Positions 1-6,939 of a stretch of DNA of 46,917 bases are shown here, piece after piece (within the stretch, counting starts at the first letter, position 1; every line of letters starts with the position of its first letter). A program made the translations under genes and the position numbers. The notes beneath the pieces were generated by a model. The model did no database searches. It had not been told where the DNA came from and saw only the letters and a program-made list of their open reading frames with translations. Origin of the DNA: a virus; the IMG/VR virus record IMGVR_UViG_3300020021_000001, positions 1-46,917 of that record; one strand, given 5' to 3'.

Positions 1-127
1 CTTGGACCGGGTACGAAATTTGCTCGCGATGGCTATGCGGATCGCCGCCGAAGAAGCTTACGATGAATTTGCCCCCCAAACTTCGGCGCAACTCTGGCCA
101 GATAATTTGGAAATAGTACGGAAAAAG
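1..127. repeat. Terminal direct repeat, left copy
   Basis: Bases 1-127 are identical to bases 46791-46917. An exact 127-base overlap at both ends is what a k=127 de Bruijn assembler leaves when it closes a circle, and a gene reads across the join without a frameshift. I read it as an assembly overlap of a circular or circularly permuted genome, not a physical phage terminal repeat. Confidence 0.93.
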
Positions 128-166
128 GTGGCTGCTCGTATTGAGTCAAGGATAGGAGAGAAATGA
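1..166 (+). CDS. Hypothetical phage protein, 3' part (gene wraps the contig ends)
   Basis: This is the 3' part of the gene beginning at 46690. Reading frame starts at base 2 and ends with TGA at 164-166. The joined protein is 88 residues, acidic, with a helical central part (residues about 34-58) and a basic C-terminus. No family is recognised. Its stop overlaps the next start (ATGA at 163-166), which places it in the same transcription unit as the following gene. Confidence 0.75.
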   Translation, partial: LDRVRNLLAMAMRIAAEEAYDEFAPQTSAQLWPDNLEIVRKKVAARIESRIGEK

Positions 167-489
167 AGCCGAAGGACGCGAAAGTTTTTCTGACTTACGA
201 TCAGGCCGTCAAGCGTCTGCCGAAGGGCGATCGCGTGCACACTTTCGTGAACCCGCTGGGAATGCTGGTGGGTGCGGATTGGCCGCGAGAAGAACTCCTG
301 AGGCAGCTCGCCAAATACGAAAAGACGATTGAAGAAACAGGCGCTATGGCGATGCAGATGAATCATGGGCTCGCCTTCAACGATGGAGAGCGGGTCGTGT
401 TTGTCGCAACCAAACCTTCTGCAAACAAACGAGTTGGGGATATAGGGGAGAAGAAAACTGTGATTTCAAACAAGCCCCAAGCGGGGTAA
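163..489 (+). CDS. Conserved small phage protein, function unknown
   Basis: 108 residues, starting at the ATG that overlaps the previous stop. The N-terminal half carries an HTFVNP segment followed by LVGADW about ten residues later, and then a charged helix and an MNHGLAF segment. I have the impression that small phage proteins with this HTF-N-P / GADW pattern are widespread and uncharacterised; that is recollection, not a search. The last 25 residues are rich in Lys, Asn and Ser and look disordered. No signal peptide or membrane segment. It belongs to the early/accessory gene run that crosses the contig ends. Confidence 0.75.
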   Translation: MKPKDAKVFLTYDQAVKRLPKGDRVHTFVNPLGMLVGADWPREELLRQLAKYEKTIEETGAMAMQMNHGLAFNDGERVVFVATKPSANKRVGDIGEKKTVISNKPQAG

Positions 490-515
490 ATCTGGAAAGT
501 GGAGAGGAAGTACAA

Positions 516-1208
516 ATGAAACTACCAATCCGTTCAATCCTGGCGATGCTCTGTATCTTGGCCTCGCTCAATGCGTTAGGCAGCACTACAACCCTCGGCA
601 AACAGTTAGAAACCTACAGCGTCAAAGTGGCCAATCAGAAGTACGATGGCCTCCCGCCCACAGCCAGCCAGATGGAAAGTCTGTCGAGTCGGATCGTCGC
701 TTATGCGAAAGCAGCCCAAGCTGATGGGACGCTGCAGGCGGCTGAAGCTGCTTTCCTGAAAGGGAAAACGAAGTTCATCAATTCAGAGTTGAACTCGACC
801 AGCATCTATAGCAATCTAAAATCCAGTGGCTGGAAAGGAACCTTGCAGGAAGTTCAAGGCTGGACTGAGCAATCGGACGTGGCCGGCCGGAAAGCCCTGG
901 TGAACAAAGTTCAAACCGAAGGACTGTACAAGATGCTCGCCGTCGATTTTGCCGGCGCGATCGGCCAAGTGGAAAAGCAGCTGGCGAGCAATTTGCACAA
1001 GCCGCGATTCCTCAATGCGAATTACAATGGCACGTTTGTGCAAGTCGGGATGAACGCACATGATTGTACGGCGATGAATGGAGCAGGCTTGGCTATCGCG
1101 GCTATCGGAGGGGTTGCGATGATAATACCTGGAACTGAGGTTTTAGGTGGCTTATTGCTGGCAAGTGCAGGTTGTTTCATGTTCTGCGTATGGTGCATGT
1201 GCGACTGA
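516..1208 (+). CDS. Exported protein with hydrophobic Gly/Cys-rich C-terminus
   Basis: 230 residues, preceded by a GAGAGGAAG ribosome site. Residues 1-22 are a signal peptide (basic start, hydrophobic core, likely cleavage after LNALG or LGS). The middle (about 30-180) is helical and polar. The last 45 residues form a Gly/Ala-rich hydrophobic hairpin-like stretch ending in a cluster of four cysteines (GCFMFCVWCMCD). I do not recognise a family. A secreted protein with a glycine-rich membrane-active tail could be a bacteriocin-like or envelope-modifying moron, but this is only a possibility. It sits directly before a small two-helix membrane protein. Confidence 0.7.
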   Translation: MKLPIRSILAMLCILASLNALGSTTTLGKQLETYSVKVANQKYDGLPPTASQMESLSSRIVAYAKAAQADGTLQAAEAAFLKGKTKFINSELNSTSIYSNLKSSGWKGTLQEVQGWTEQSDVAGRKALVNKVQTEGLYKMLAVDFAGAIGQVEKQLASNLHKPRFLNANYNGTFVQVGMNAHDCTAMNGAGLAIAAIGGVAMIIPGTEVLGGLLLASAGCFMFCVWCMCD

Positions 1209-1216
1209 GCCGAAAA

Positions 1217-1429
1217 ATGATGAAGAAAATAACGATGATCGCAGTAACATTCGTGTTGATCGGAATGCCTGTTGCAGCTTGGATTCGATCAACACTTACC
1301 GGCAAGCCAATTGACAAGCTCTTTTTCGCAGGATGCACTGTATGCCTCATCTTCGGAATCGGGTCTGCAATAAAGCTTGTCTATCAATGGTTGAAACAAA
1401 CTTCCGAGTACGGTTTGCGTCAACCCTGA
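1217..1429 (+). CDS. Small membrane protein, two transmembrane helices
   Basis: 70 residues from the ATG at 1217 (a second ATG lies at 1220). The frame is open upstream to 1172, but that would overlap the previous gene and put a polar extension before the first helix, so I prefer 1217. Two hydrophobic helices (about residues 4-20 and 35-55) are separated by a short polar loop. There is no strong ribosome site, so it is probably coupled to the exported protein whose stop is 8 bases upstream. It may act with that protein in the envelope; function unknown. Confidence 0.55.
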   Translation: MMKKITMIAVTFVLIGMPVAAWIRSTLTGKPIDKLFFAGCTVCLIFGIGSAIKLVYQWLKQTSEYGLRQP

Positions 1430-1481
1430 ACCTGGACTAAAAGACTGTAAATCATTGCAAAGAAATCAGCGGGGGCAAGCC

Positions 1482-1913
1482 GTGACGCAGCACGGCACCC
1501 ATTTTTACCCTATGGTTGAGGCCTTCAAAATCCAGGCAGGAACCTTTGAAGAGTTTTGGGTGCTGTTGCTTGCCATCCCAAATCAGTATCGGCCTGACGC
1601 CGCAGAAGCATTACGAGTGGCCTGGCATTCGGCGCGCGCCGCGGAAAGGAAAACGCCGACTCAGTATTGCAGCCGCTGCGACCTCGACAAACCCCGAGTA
1701 TTATTCCCTGACAATGAATGGAAAAAACGCCCGGAACTAAAACGCTATTGCTCGCAATGCAAGAAAGAAACCCAAACCGGCCGCAGTGGAGAGCCCAAAC
1801 TTGAACAGAAAACCAGAGTCTGGGCAAAGACGCTGCGGTCGAATTACGAAGAAGACTCACAGGTAAAATCACAGAGCAAGGGCGTGAAACGGTTCTTCAC
1901 GCCGCACCCGTAA
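1482..1913 (+). CDS. Zinc-ribbon protein, hypothetical
   Basis: 143 residues from GTG at 1482, chosen because a GGGGG ribosome-site-like run lies 8 bases upstream; TTG 1455 and ATG 1512 are alternatives. The middle (about residues 60-95) has two CxxC pairs (CSRC and CSQC) about 30 residues apart, spaced by a charged segment with FPDNEW, resembling the treble-clef zinc finger found before HNH-type phage proteins. The C-terminus is basic. No HNH residues follow the fingers, so it may be a nucleic-acid-binding remnant or an independent zinc-finger protein. Confidence 0.6.
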   Translation: MTQHGTHFYPMVEAFKIQAGTFEEFWVLLLAIPNQYRPDAAEALRVAWHSARAAERKTPTQYCSRCDLDKPRVLFPDNEWKKRPELKRYCSQCKKETQTGRSGEPKLEQKTRVWAKTLRSNYEEDSQVKSQSKGVKRFFTPHP

Positions 1914-1965
1914 TCAGCCCAGCCGATCAGGATCCACCCACACCCGCGAAACTCAAAGACTGGAA

Positions 1966-2247
1966 TCATAAACTTCCCTTTTCCCTCATCAGCCTCTGCA
2001 TCTCGGAATTACTCGGCAATGCTTTAGACGCTTTGGCCGGCTTCGCGGTTTCTTCAAACTGTGCTTCTCTGATTTGGTCGAAGACTTCCGCGACAGGCGA
2101 AGTGCCGAGCGCAGGCCTCGCCAGCCACGTCGCCGGCTTCCTACAGTCAGGTTTCGGGCAGCGTTTCGGATTCAGATCCTTCACCGGTATCCATTGCCGC
2201 CCGCACGCTGTGCACTGCAGCACAATCGCTTGGACCTTGATGATCAC
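1966..2247 (-). CDS. Zinc-ribbon protein, possible regulator (only minus-strand gene)
   Basis: 93 residues on the minus strand from GTG at 2247; a TTG at 2253 in the same frame would lie inside the operator array. A zinc ribbon is visible at the N-terminus: CTAC then a W-I-P segment, then CPKPDC about 18 residues later. The remainder is Ala/Lys-rich and helical. It is the only minus-strand gene I can support, and its start abuts the first of three identical dyad repeats, so it is probably autoregulated or controlled by whatever binds them. The CxxC-WIP-CP-C pattern resembles zinc-ribbon proteins of many phages. A regulatory role is inference from position only. Confidence 0.6.
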   Translation of the reverse strand: MIIKVQAIVLQCTACGRQWIPVKDLNPKRCPKPDCRKPATWLARPALGTSPVAEVFDQIREAQFEETAKPAKASKALPSNSEMQRLMREKGSL

Positions 2248-2304
2248 TGGCAAACTTTACCACGGTGGCAAACTTTACCAGGCCGAAATTGGCAAAGTTT
2301 ACCA
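2248..2304. promoter_or_regulatory. Three-copy 15-bp dyad operator array
   Basis: TGGCAAACTTTACCA occurs at 2248-2262 and 2266-2280, and TGGCAAAGTTTACCA at 2290-2304. Each is a near-perfect palindrome of the form TGG-N-AAA-N-TTT-N-CCA. Start-to-start spacings are 18 and 24 bp. The array separates the minus-strand zinc-ribbon gene from the plus-strand genes starting at 2394, as operators between divergent promoters do. On the minus strand each copy also contains TGGTAAAGT or TGGTAAACT, which could serve as an extended -10. Confidence 0.8.
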
Positions 2305-2358
2305 AACGCAACATGGACGGACGATGGCCGATTTCCCGCCCAAACCGACTTCGGTAAC

Positions 2359-2387
2359 TTGTCAACCCACCGCTGGGATATTACTCT
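2359..2387 (+). promoter_or_regulatory. Sigma70-like promoter of a possibly leaderless gene
   Basis: TTGTCA (2359-2364), a 17-base spacer and TACTCT (2382-2387) precede the ATG at 2394 by only 6 bases. Transcription would start at or next to the start codon. The same geometry is seen at 33668-33696. Confidence 0.45.
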
Positions 2388-2393
2388 CTATAC

Positions 2394-2558
2394 ATGAGCA
2401 AAGACATAGTGACACTCGCAGAAATTAACGGATTCTGGGCCGCGAAAAGCACTCAAACCAGCACCCAGATTCAGACCTCGCAACCCGCAACCCTGACTCA
2501 ACTGGATCACGTCATGATCGAAACCTTTGCCCGCATGTTCGCTGCGAGGGCCGTATGA
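2394..2558 (+). CDS. Small phage protein, 54 residues
   Basis: Starts at ATG 2394, 6 bases after a -10-like box and without a ribosome site, so it may be translated from a leaderless message. Acidic N-terminus, a Gln/Thr/Ser-rich middle and a short amphipathic helix at the end. No family recognised. Its stop overlaps the next start (ATGA), making it the first of three coupled tiny genes facing away from the minus-strand gene. Confidence 0.55.
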   Translation: MSKDIVTLAEINGFWAAKSTQTSTQIQTSQPATLTQLDHVMIETFARMFAARAV

Positions 2559-2722
2559 CCCAATCCTGGCACAGCAAGCAAATGGTCGAGCAGTCCACCA
2601 GCCATGACATCGCCGCCTGGCAGGATGACATTCTCGGACGAATTGAGCTGCAACTGATGGACTTCGTGATCGTGCCCAAAGTCCAAATCGAGGATGACGA
2701 CGCAATTCTAGAGATTCAATGA
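2555..2722 (+). CDS. Small acidic phage protein, 55 residues
   Basis: ATGA overlap with the genes on both sides supports it as real. The protein is acidic at its C-terminal end (a run of three Asp) and is predicted to be helical around residues 20-40. No family recognised. Second of three coupled small genes under the operator-controlled region. Confidence 0.55.
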   Translation: MTQSWHSKQMVEQSTSHDIAAWQDDILGRIELQLMDFVIVPKVQIEDDDAILEIQ

Positions 2723-2898
2723 ACTGTCCGCATTGCGGTAAACCAATCACGCTCACGTCCCAACAAGCCGCTACAGCCCTGGGCGAACTGAAGTCTACAC
2801 GCAAAGCCCAAGCCGCGATTGAGAATGGCAAACTCGGCGGCCGTCCGCGAAAACCCAAACGCACGCGCGCCCAGAACGCGCTAGAAAATCGCCCCTAA
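2719..2898 (+). CDS. Small zinc/AT-hook-like DNA-binding protein, 59 residues
   Basis: Begins MNCPHCGKPI, a CxxC knuckle, continues with a helical Ala-rich segment and ends with a basic GGRPRKPKRTR stretch resembling an AT-hook (GRP core flanked by basic residues). This suggests DNA binding. It overlaps the preceding gene by ATGA and is the last gene before the parS-like site and the late promoter element. Lying between an operator array and the terminase promoter, it could be a regulator of the switch to late genes; that is inference. Confidence 0.6.
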   Translation: MNCPHCGKPITLTSQQAATALGELKSTRKAQAAIENGKLGGRPRKPKRTRAQNALENRP

Positions 2899-2911
2899 TC
2901 CTCGCTGAAAT

Positions 2912-2927
2912 TGTTCCACGCGGAACA
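2912..2927. promoter_or_regulatory. parS-like 16-bp palindrome
   Basis: TGTTCCACGCGGAACA matches the bacterial centromere parS consensus TGTTNCACGTGNAACA at every defined position except one central base (C for T). It lies between genes. No ParB gene is recognised in the genome, so if functional it would use host ParB. It could instead be an unrelated operator or a hairpin without a U-tract. Confidence 0.45.
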
Positions 2928-2948
2928 CTCCCCGAAACATCTCTGCCC

Positions 2949-2984
2949 AAAAATCTTGCACATCGTTTCAGTTTCAGATAGTTA
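2949..2984 (+). promoter_or_regulatory. Repeated phage promoter-like element, copy A
   Basis: TTGCA (2956-2960), eight variable bases, then CAGTTTCAGATAGTTA (2969-2984). The same 29-base element recurs at 25890-25918 and 30442-30470. Copies A and B also share 11 bases AAAAATCTTGC. Read as TTGCRN-17-TAGTTA it has -35/-10 spacing. It precedes the terminase/head block by 70 bases. Confidence 0.75.
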
Positions 2985-3054
2985 GCCCACACGACGAGCA
3001 CTTTTTACACCAAACGTGGTTCTTGAAAACACAAAGCTTTAGCCAATAGAAAAT

Positions 3055-3354
3055 ATGGCGGGACGCCCCATAGGTTCGGTCAACAAACGCTCACGCCGCG
3101 CCGCGGAATTATTCGGCCCGCATGTCGATGATGCCATTGCTGTTCTGAAGCAGATTGCGGCGAACGATGATGTGATGATGAGGCTGGTAGACGGGAAAGA
3201 AGTCTACATGCCGGCCTCGCGCGATGCCGACCGTATTGCTGCCTGCAAAATAATCTGCGAATACGGCTTAGGCAAACCAGCGCAACCCGTCACTGGCGGT
3301 GTAGATGATGACGGCAACGATATCCCCATCGGCGTGAAGGTGACGTTCGTATGA
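3055..3354 (+). CDS. Putative terminase small subunit
   Basis: 99 residues, overlapping the terminase large subunit by ATGA, which is the main reason for the call. The N-terminus is basic (GRPIGSVNKRSRR), followed by helices and a DADRIAACKIICEYGLGKP segment typical of small phage proteins that recruit DNA to the packaging motor. The ending is acidic then hydrophobic. It is shorter than most TerS proteins (about 140-180), so it may be a minimal or divergent form. First gene after promoter copy A. Confidence 0.6.
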   Translation: MAGRPIGSVNKRSRRAAELFGPHVDDAIAVLKQIAANDDVMMRLVDGKEVYMPASRDADRIAACKIICEYGLGKPAQPVTGGVDDDGNDIPIGVKVTFV

Positions 3355-4652
3355 TGAACGCCATTCAATACACCGACGTCCAATTTCCCAAGTGGGCACG
3401 ACCGCTGTTTGAGCCCAAGGATTACAAGATTGCCTATGGCGGCCGCGGAAGTTCAAAGTCTTGGTCGGTCGCCGCAGCGCTGTTGCTGAAAGCCTCCGAA
3501 AAGAAGCTGCGCATTCTCTGCGCGCGCGAATTCCAGAAGACGATTAAAGACTCAGTTCATAAGCTCCTCGTCGATTCGATTGAGCGCCTGGGCCTGGGCT
3601 CAAAGTTTAAAGTCACCGACAAAAGCTTTCAGGGCGTCAACGGTTCCGAGTTCATCTTTTGCGGGCTGCATGCCAATGTCGGTCAAATCAAATCGCTCGA
3701 AGGCATCGACATCTGCTGGGTGGAAGAAGCGGAAACCGTCAGCGAGGATTCGTGGAAATATCTTCTGCCGACCATCCGCAAAGCTGGCTCTGAAGTCTGG
3801 ATCACATTCAACCCACGCGAAGAAGACGATCCCACCAGTGTGCGGTTCCTGAAGAATGCGCCAGAAGACTCGCTGGTGATTCCGGTCAACTACAAAGACA
3901 ATCCATTTTTCACTGAGCGCAGCCGCAAGGAAATGGAGCACGACTACAAAGTTGATGCCGATGCAGCGGACTGGATTTGGGGCGGCAAATTCCGCAAACG
4001 CTCGAAAGCTCAGATCTTTGCCGGCAAGTGGCGCATGGAAGCGTTCGAAACTCCGCACTCAGATCCTAAGTTAGCGCTCGACACTTCATGGGACGGTCCC
4101 TGGTTTGGACTGGATTGGGGATTCTCGAATGACCCGCTCTCAGCCCATAAGTATTGGGCAAAAGGGGACACGCTTTATGTGGAGTTCGAAGTCTATGAGC
4201 TGGGCGTCGAGCTGAACGATATCGCGCCTCTGCTCCGGTCGAAACTGCCTGAGATTGACCGCGGTTATATAGTGCGGGCGGACTGCTCGCGCCCAGAAAC
4301 GATTTCTCATGTTCGCGGCTTCGGTCTGAAGGTAATCGCTGCCGAGAAGTGGCCCGGCTCAGTCGAGGATGGTATCGCTTGGCTGAAATCTCTAAACGAA
4401 ATCGTCATTCATCCGCGTTGCGTTCATGCGATGGACGAAGCGGCACTCTATGTATGGAAGACGAGCAAACTCAACGGCGAGATCCTGCCTGAGCCGGTCG
4501 ATAAGCATAACCACTTCTGGGATGACTGCCGCTATGCGATGCAACCAGCCATCAAGACTGCCGAGCGGGAAATCACGCTGGTGCATGAAGAGCAGATCAG
4601 CATCGCGCCGGAGTTAGATCAGATCGAGCAACCGGAGTTTATGGCATGGTGA
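3351..4652 (+). CDS. terL: Terminase large subunit (PBSX/Terminase_3 type)
   Basis: 433 residues, the usual length for this class. ATPase: Walker A GGRGSSKS at residues 30-37, Walker B ICWVEEAE at about 121-128 with catalytic Glu, and the TFNP coupling motif near 154. Nuclease: an RNase H-like fold with Asp255 in LDWGFSNDP, Asp311 in ADCSRPE and Asp391/Asp392 in FWDDC. It pumps DNA into the prohead and cuts the concatemer, docking on the portal two genes downstream. The start overlaps the putative small subunit (ATGA). Confidence 0.95.
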   Translation: MMNAIQYTDVQFPKWARPLFEPKDYKIAYGGRGSSKSWSVAAALLLKASEKKLRILCAREFQKTIKDSVHKLLVDSIERLGLGSKFKVTDKSFQGVNGSEFIFCGLHANVGQIKSLEGIDICWVEEAETVSEDSWKYLLPTIRKAGSEVWITFNPREEDDPTSVRFLKNAPEDSLVIPVNYKDNPFFTERSRKEMEHDYKVDADAADWIWGGKFRKRSKAQIFAGKWRMEAFETPHSDPKLALDTSWDGPWFGLDWGFSNDPLSAHKYWAKGDTLYVEFEVYELGVELNDIAPLLRSKLPEIDRGYIVRADCSRPETISHVRGFGLKVIAAEKWPGSVEDGIAWLKSLNEIVIHPRCVHAMDEAALYVWKTSKLNGEILPEPVDKHNHFWDDCRYAMQPAIKTAEREITLVHEEQISIAPELDQIEQPEFMAW

Positions 4653-4834
4653 CGCTCATCACATTCGCGAATTCGTGCAAGACAAAACATCTCACGCGCC
4701 TGGAGATGGAAGAACTGTTCAGTTTCTGTTTCCACGTTCATGACCATGACGCCTGTTCGCCCGCAGTGCCGATCTACTGGGAACGGGTGGGCACGGCGCG
4801 AAACAACTTTGGTCAGATGCGCTGGGTCAACTGA
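4646..4834 (+). CDS. Small hypothetical protein between terL and portal
   Basis: 62 residues, starting inside the last codons of terL and ending at the TGA that overlaps the portal ATG, so it is bracketed by coupling signals. A short helix (TRLEMEELFSFCF) is followed by a His/Asp/Cys segment HVHDHDAC, which could bind metal, and a WERVG segment. No family recognised. A gene in this slot may assist packaging or simply be a small accessory insertion. Confidence 0.6.
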   Translation: MVTLITFANSCKTKHLTRLEMEELFSFCFHVHDHDACSPAVPIYWERVGTARNNFGQMRWVN

Positions 4835-6939
4835 TGGGCATTCAAGAATCAATCCGCAATCTCTTCGCGCCGCAGAAAGAAGAATCGCTTTCGATGTCGG
4901 AGATGACTTCGCTCTCAACGAAAGCTGCCGTAGATTTCCTGAGCCAGATTCCGGAAATCAGCGAAGCCTTTACCCAGGCAGACATTGAACTCGCGTTAGA
5001 CGATCGCGGCTGGCTGGTGGGCGGCAAGCGCATGGCCGGGGAACTCGATCCGCTCAGCCGTCAAGTGCAAGTCAATCGCGCGCGTTATTACTGGCTGCGA
5101 GATCCTTTAGCGAAACAGGCGGTCAGACTTTGGACCGATTACGCCTTCGGAGATACAGCAGTTACCTGGACCTGCGAAGAAGACTCCGGCGTTGAAGACA
5201 GACTGAACAAGTTCATGAATGACCGCCGCAATCGCAGAATCACTTCGCGGGCGGGCATGAGACGGATGTCGCAGCGGTTGTTAGTCGATGGGGAAATCTT
5301 CTTTGCCCTGTTCGACGATGGCACGATCCGCTATTTCGACTGCCTGCAAATCACTGACATCATCTGCGATCCCGACGATGAAGACACAGTAAAGGCTTAC
5401 AAGCGAGAGACGGCAGGCGCAAACAATACAGCTTCGAAAACTCTGTATTACCAGCCGTGGGATTCAGACGACGAGACGCCCGATGTAGTCGATCCGGCCA
5501 CAAAGAAGTCATTCACGCTTGAGACCAAAGTCAAGATCTATCACCTGGCCTTTGACGCACTCGACAAGCGCGGCAATTCGTTGTTCGGGGCGTGCTCGGA
5601 TTGGTCGCGCGAACACAGGCGTTTCATGATTGCCCGTGTGGCTCTTACCCAAGCTCTCAGTCGGTTCGCCTACAAAGGCACCGTCAAGGGTGGCCAGAAG
5701 ATTGTCGATTCAATCCGCTCCAAGATGGAATCGACGTTTGCCCAGACTGGTTTGTCAGGGGGCACCGAAAAGAATCCACCCAACGCTCCTGGCGGGACGT
5801 GGTTGCAAAACGAAGGCATCAACCTCGAAGCCATGCCGCGGACCACAGGCGCGAACGATGCCAAAGCCGACGCGGACGGACTGAAACTCATGGTCTCGGC
5901 GGGCACCGGAATCATGCTGCATTATTTTGGCGATCCGAGCACCGGAAATCTGGCAACTGCGACAGCGATGGAATTGCCGATGCTGAAAATGTTCGGCGCC
6001 TATCAGCAGTTCTGGAAAGATGCGTGGCGGGATATTTTCTCAATCGTGCTCGAAGAAGATCCGGACAAGCCGCTCGAAACTATCGCCATTGAGATGCCGG
6101 CCATCATCGAAGACGACCTGGCTGCACTGGGAACGTTTATCACGCAACTGACTACTGCATTCCCGGAAGCCAAAGTGCCGGAAGTTCTGCAGATGTGCCT
6201 CACGTCAATGGGCGTGCAAAACATCAACGACGTGATGGGAACGATCGAGAAGCAGAAAGAAGCTAACGACGCGCTGGCCGCGAAGAATGCCGCACTGCAA
6301 GCGAAAGCTATAGCAGCGAAACCAATCGGGGCGAACGGAAACGGCGCAAACAACGGAACACCTCCGGATGGTGGAGTTGCAGGAACCAATACCGACACGA
6401 CCGAAGCGGTCTCAGAAGCTGACGATCTGGACCTCTTGGAGGGGTGGGTGACGATCAATGGCACTCACATCGAAATAGGTTCAGATGGAAATATAGAAAA
6501 GGGCCCGGCGGCTCTAAAAGATGCACAAGGCAGCGATGAACACTACCACGGCACGTCCGAGAAGAACGTCAAGTCCATTTTAAAAAACGGTCTGATAGCA
6601 CATGAACCAAGGGGTGCGGGGGGAAAGGCTACTTATGTTTCCCGCAGCAAAGATCTTGCCTTCTCATACGGTACCCAGTCAGGCAAAGGCAACGTTGCTG
6701 TAGTCGTGGTTAAGGGTGAAGGGTTAGAGCACGGGACGGGCGCTTTTAAGGATGTAGGTATTGCCAAAGGAGGAGTAAAGCCGAGCAGTATTTCGCGTAT
6801 CGAGATATATCGGCGTGGTGCTGCTAAAGGCGAAGCTCCGCTGAAGGTTCATTATCCGAGCAGTTCGAAGGAATCCTATTCGGAAGCGGTGTCGCAGTTA
6901 ATCAACAAGCTGGACGAACTGACTGAGGCACTGCGATGA
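4834..6939 (+). CDS. Portal protein with C-terminal ADP-ribosyltransferase-like domain
   Basis: 701 residues. Residues 1-490 are a dodecameric-portal-type protein (RYYWLRDPLAKQAVRLW, later TGIMLHYFGDPSTGNLATAT), forming the DNA gate at the prohead vertex and the terminase dock. A low-complexity linker (about 490-530) leads to a GWVTING...GP segment (about 537-555) that in my recollection precedes toxin-like domains in phage head proteins. From about 570 a second fold appears: HYHGT with His570/His572, SILKNGL, then TYVS with Tyr601, an A-x-x-YG motif, and a GGVKPSSIS ending. This order matches PARP/KptA-like ADP-ribosyltransferases (H, Y, third-position acid). The third catalytic residue is unclear. 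Function of the extension is inference. Confidence 0.85.
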   Translation: MGIQESIRNLFAPQKEESLSMSEMTSLSTKAAVDFLSQIPEISEAFTQADIELALDDRGWLVGGKRMAGELDPLSRQVQVNRARYYWLRDPLAKQAVRLWTDYAFGDTAVTWTCEEDSGVEDRLNKFMNDRRNRRITSRAGMRRMSQRLLVDGEIFFALFDDGTIRYFDCLQITDIICDPDDEDTVKAYKRETAGANNTASKTLYYQPWDSDDETPDVVDPATKKSFTLETKVKIYHLAFDALDKRGNSLFGACSDWSREHRRFMIARVALTQALSRFAYKGTVKGGQKIVDSIRSKMESTFAQTGLSGGTEKNPPNAPGGTWLQNEGINLEAMPRTTGANDAKADADGLKLMVSAGTGIMLHYFGDPSTGNLATATAMELPMLKMFGAYQQFWKDAWRDIFSIVLEEDPDKPLETIAIEMPAIIEDDLAALGTFITQLTTAFPEAKVPEVLQMCLTSMGVQNINDVMGTIEKQKEANDALAAKNAALQAKAIAAKPIGANGNGANNGTPPDGGVAGTNTDTTEAVSEADDLDLLEGWVTINGTHIEIGSDGNIEKGPAALKDAQGSDEHYHGTSEKNVKSILKNGLIAHEPRGAGGKATYVSRSKDLAFSYGTQSGKGNVAVVVVKGEGLEHGTGAFKDVGIAKGGVKPSSISRIEIYRRGAAKGEAPLKVHYPSSSKESYSEAVSQLINKLDELTEALR

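Noticed and set aside
1-127. Physical direct terminal repeat of the phage chromosome
   Set aside because: Exact 127-base length equals an assembler k-mer size and the coding frame crosses the join; an assembly overlap is simpler.
2033-2428. 131-codon plus-strand frame across the operator array
   Set aside because: It is antisense to the zinc-ribbon gene and its GKLY repeats are simply the translated operator repeats.
2388-2864. 158-codon minus-strand frame opposite the three small plus-strand genes
   Set aside because: The plus-strand genes are linked by ATGA overlaps and contain a CxxC and an AT-hook-like motif; the minus frame is Arg/Ser/Cys-rich shadow sequence.
5592-6092. 166-codon second plus-strand frame
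   Set aside because: Sits inside the portal gene in another frame and is Arg/His-rich, as expected of an off-frame reading.
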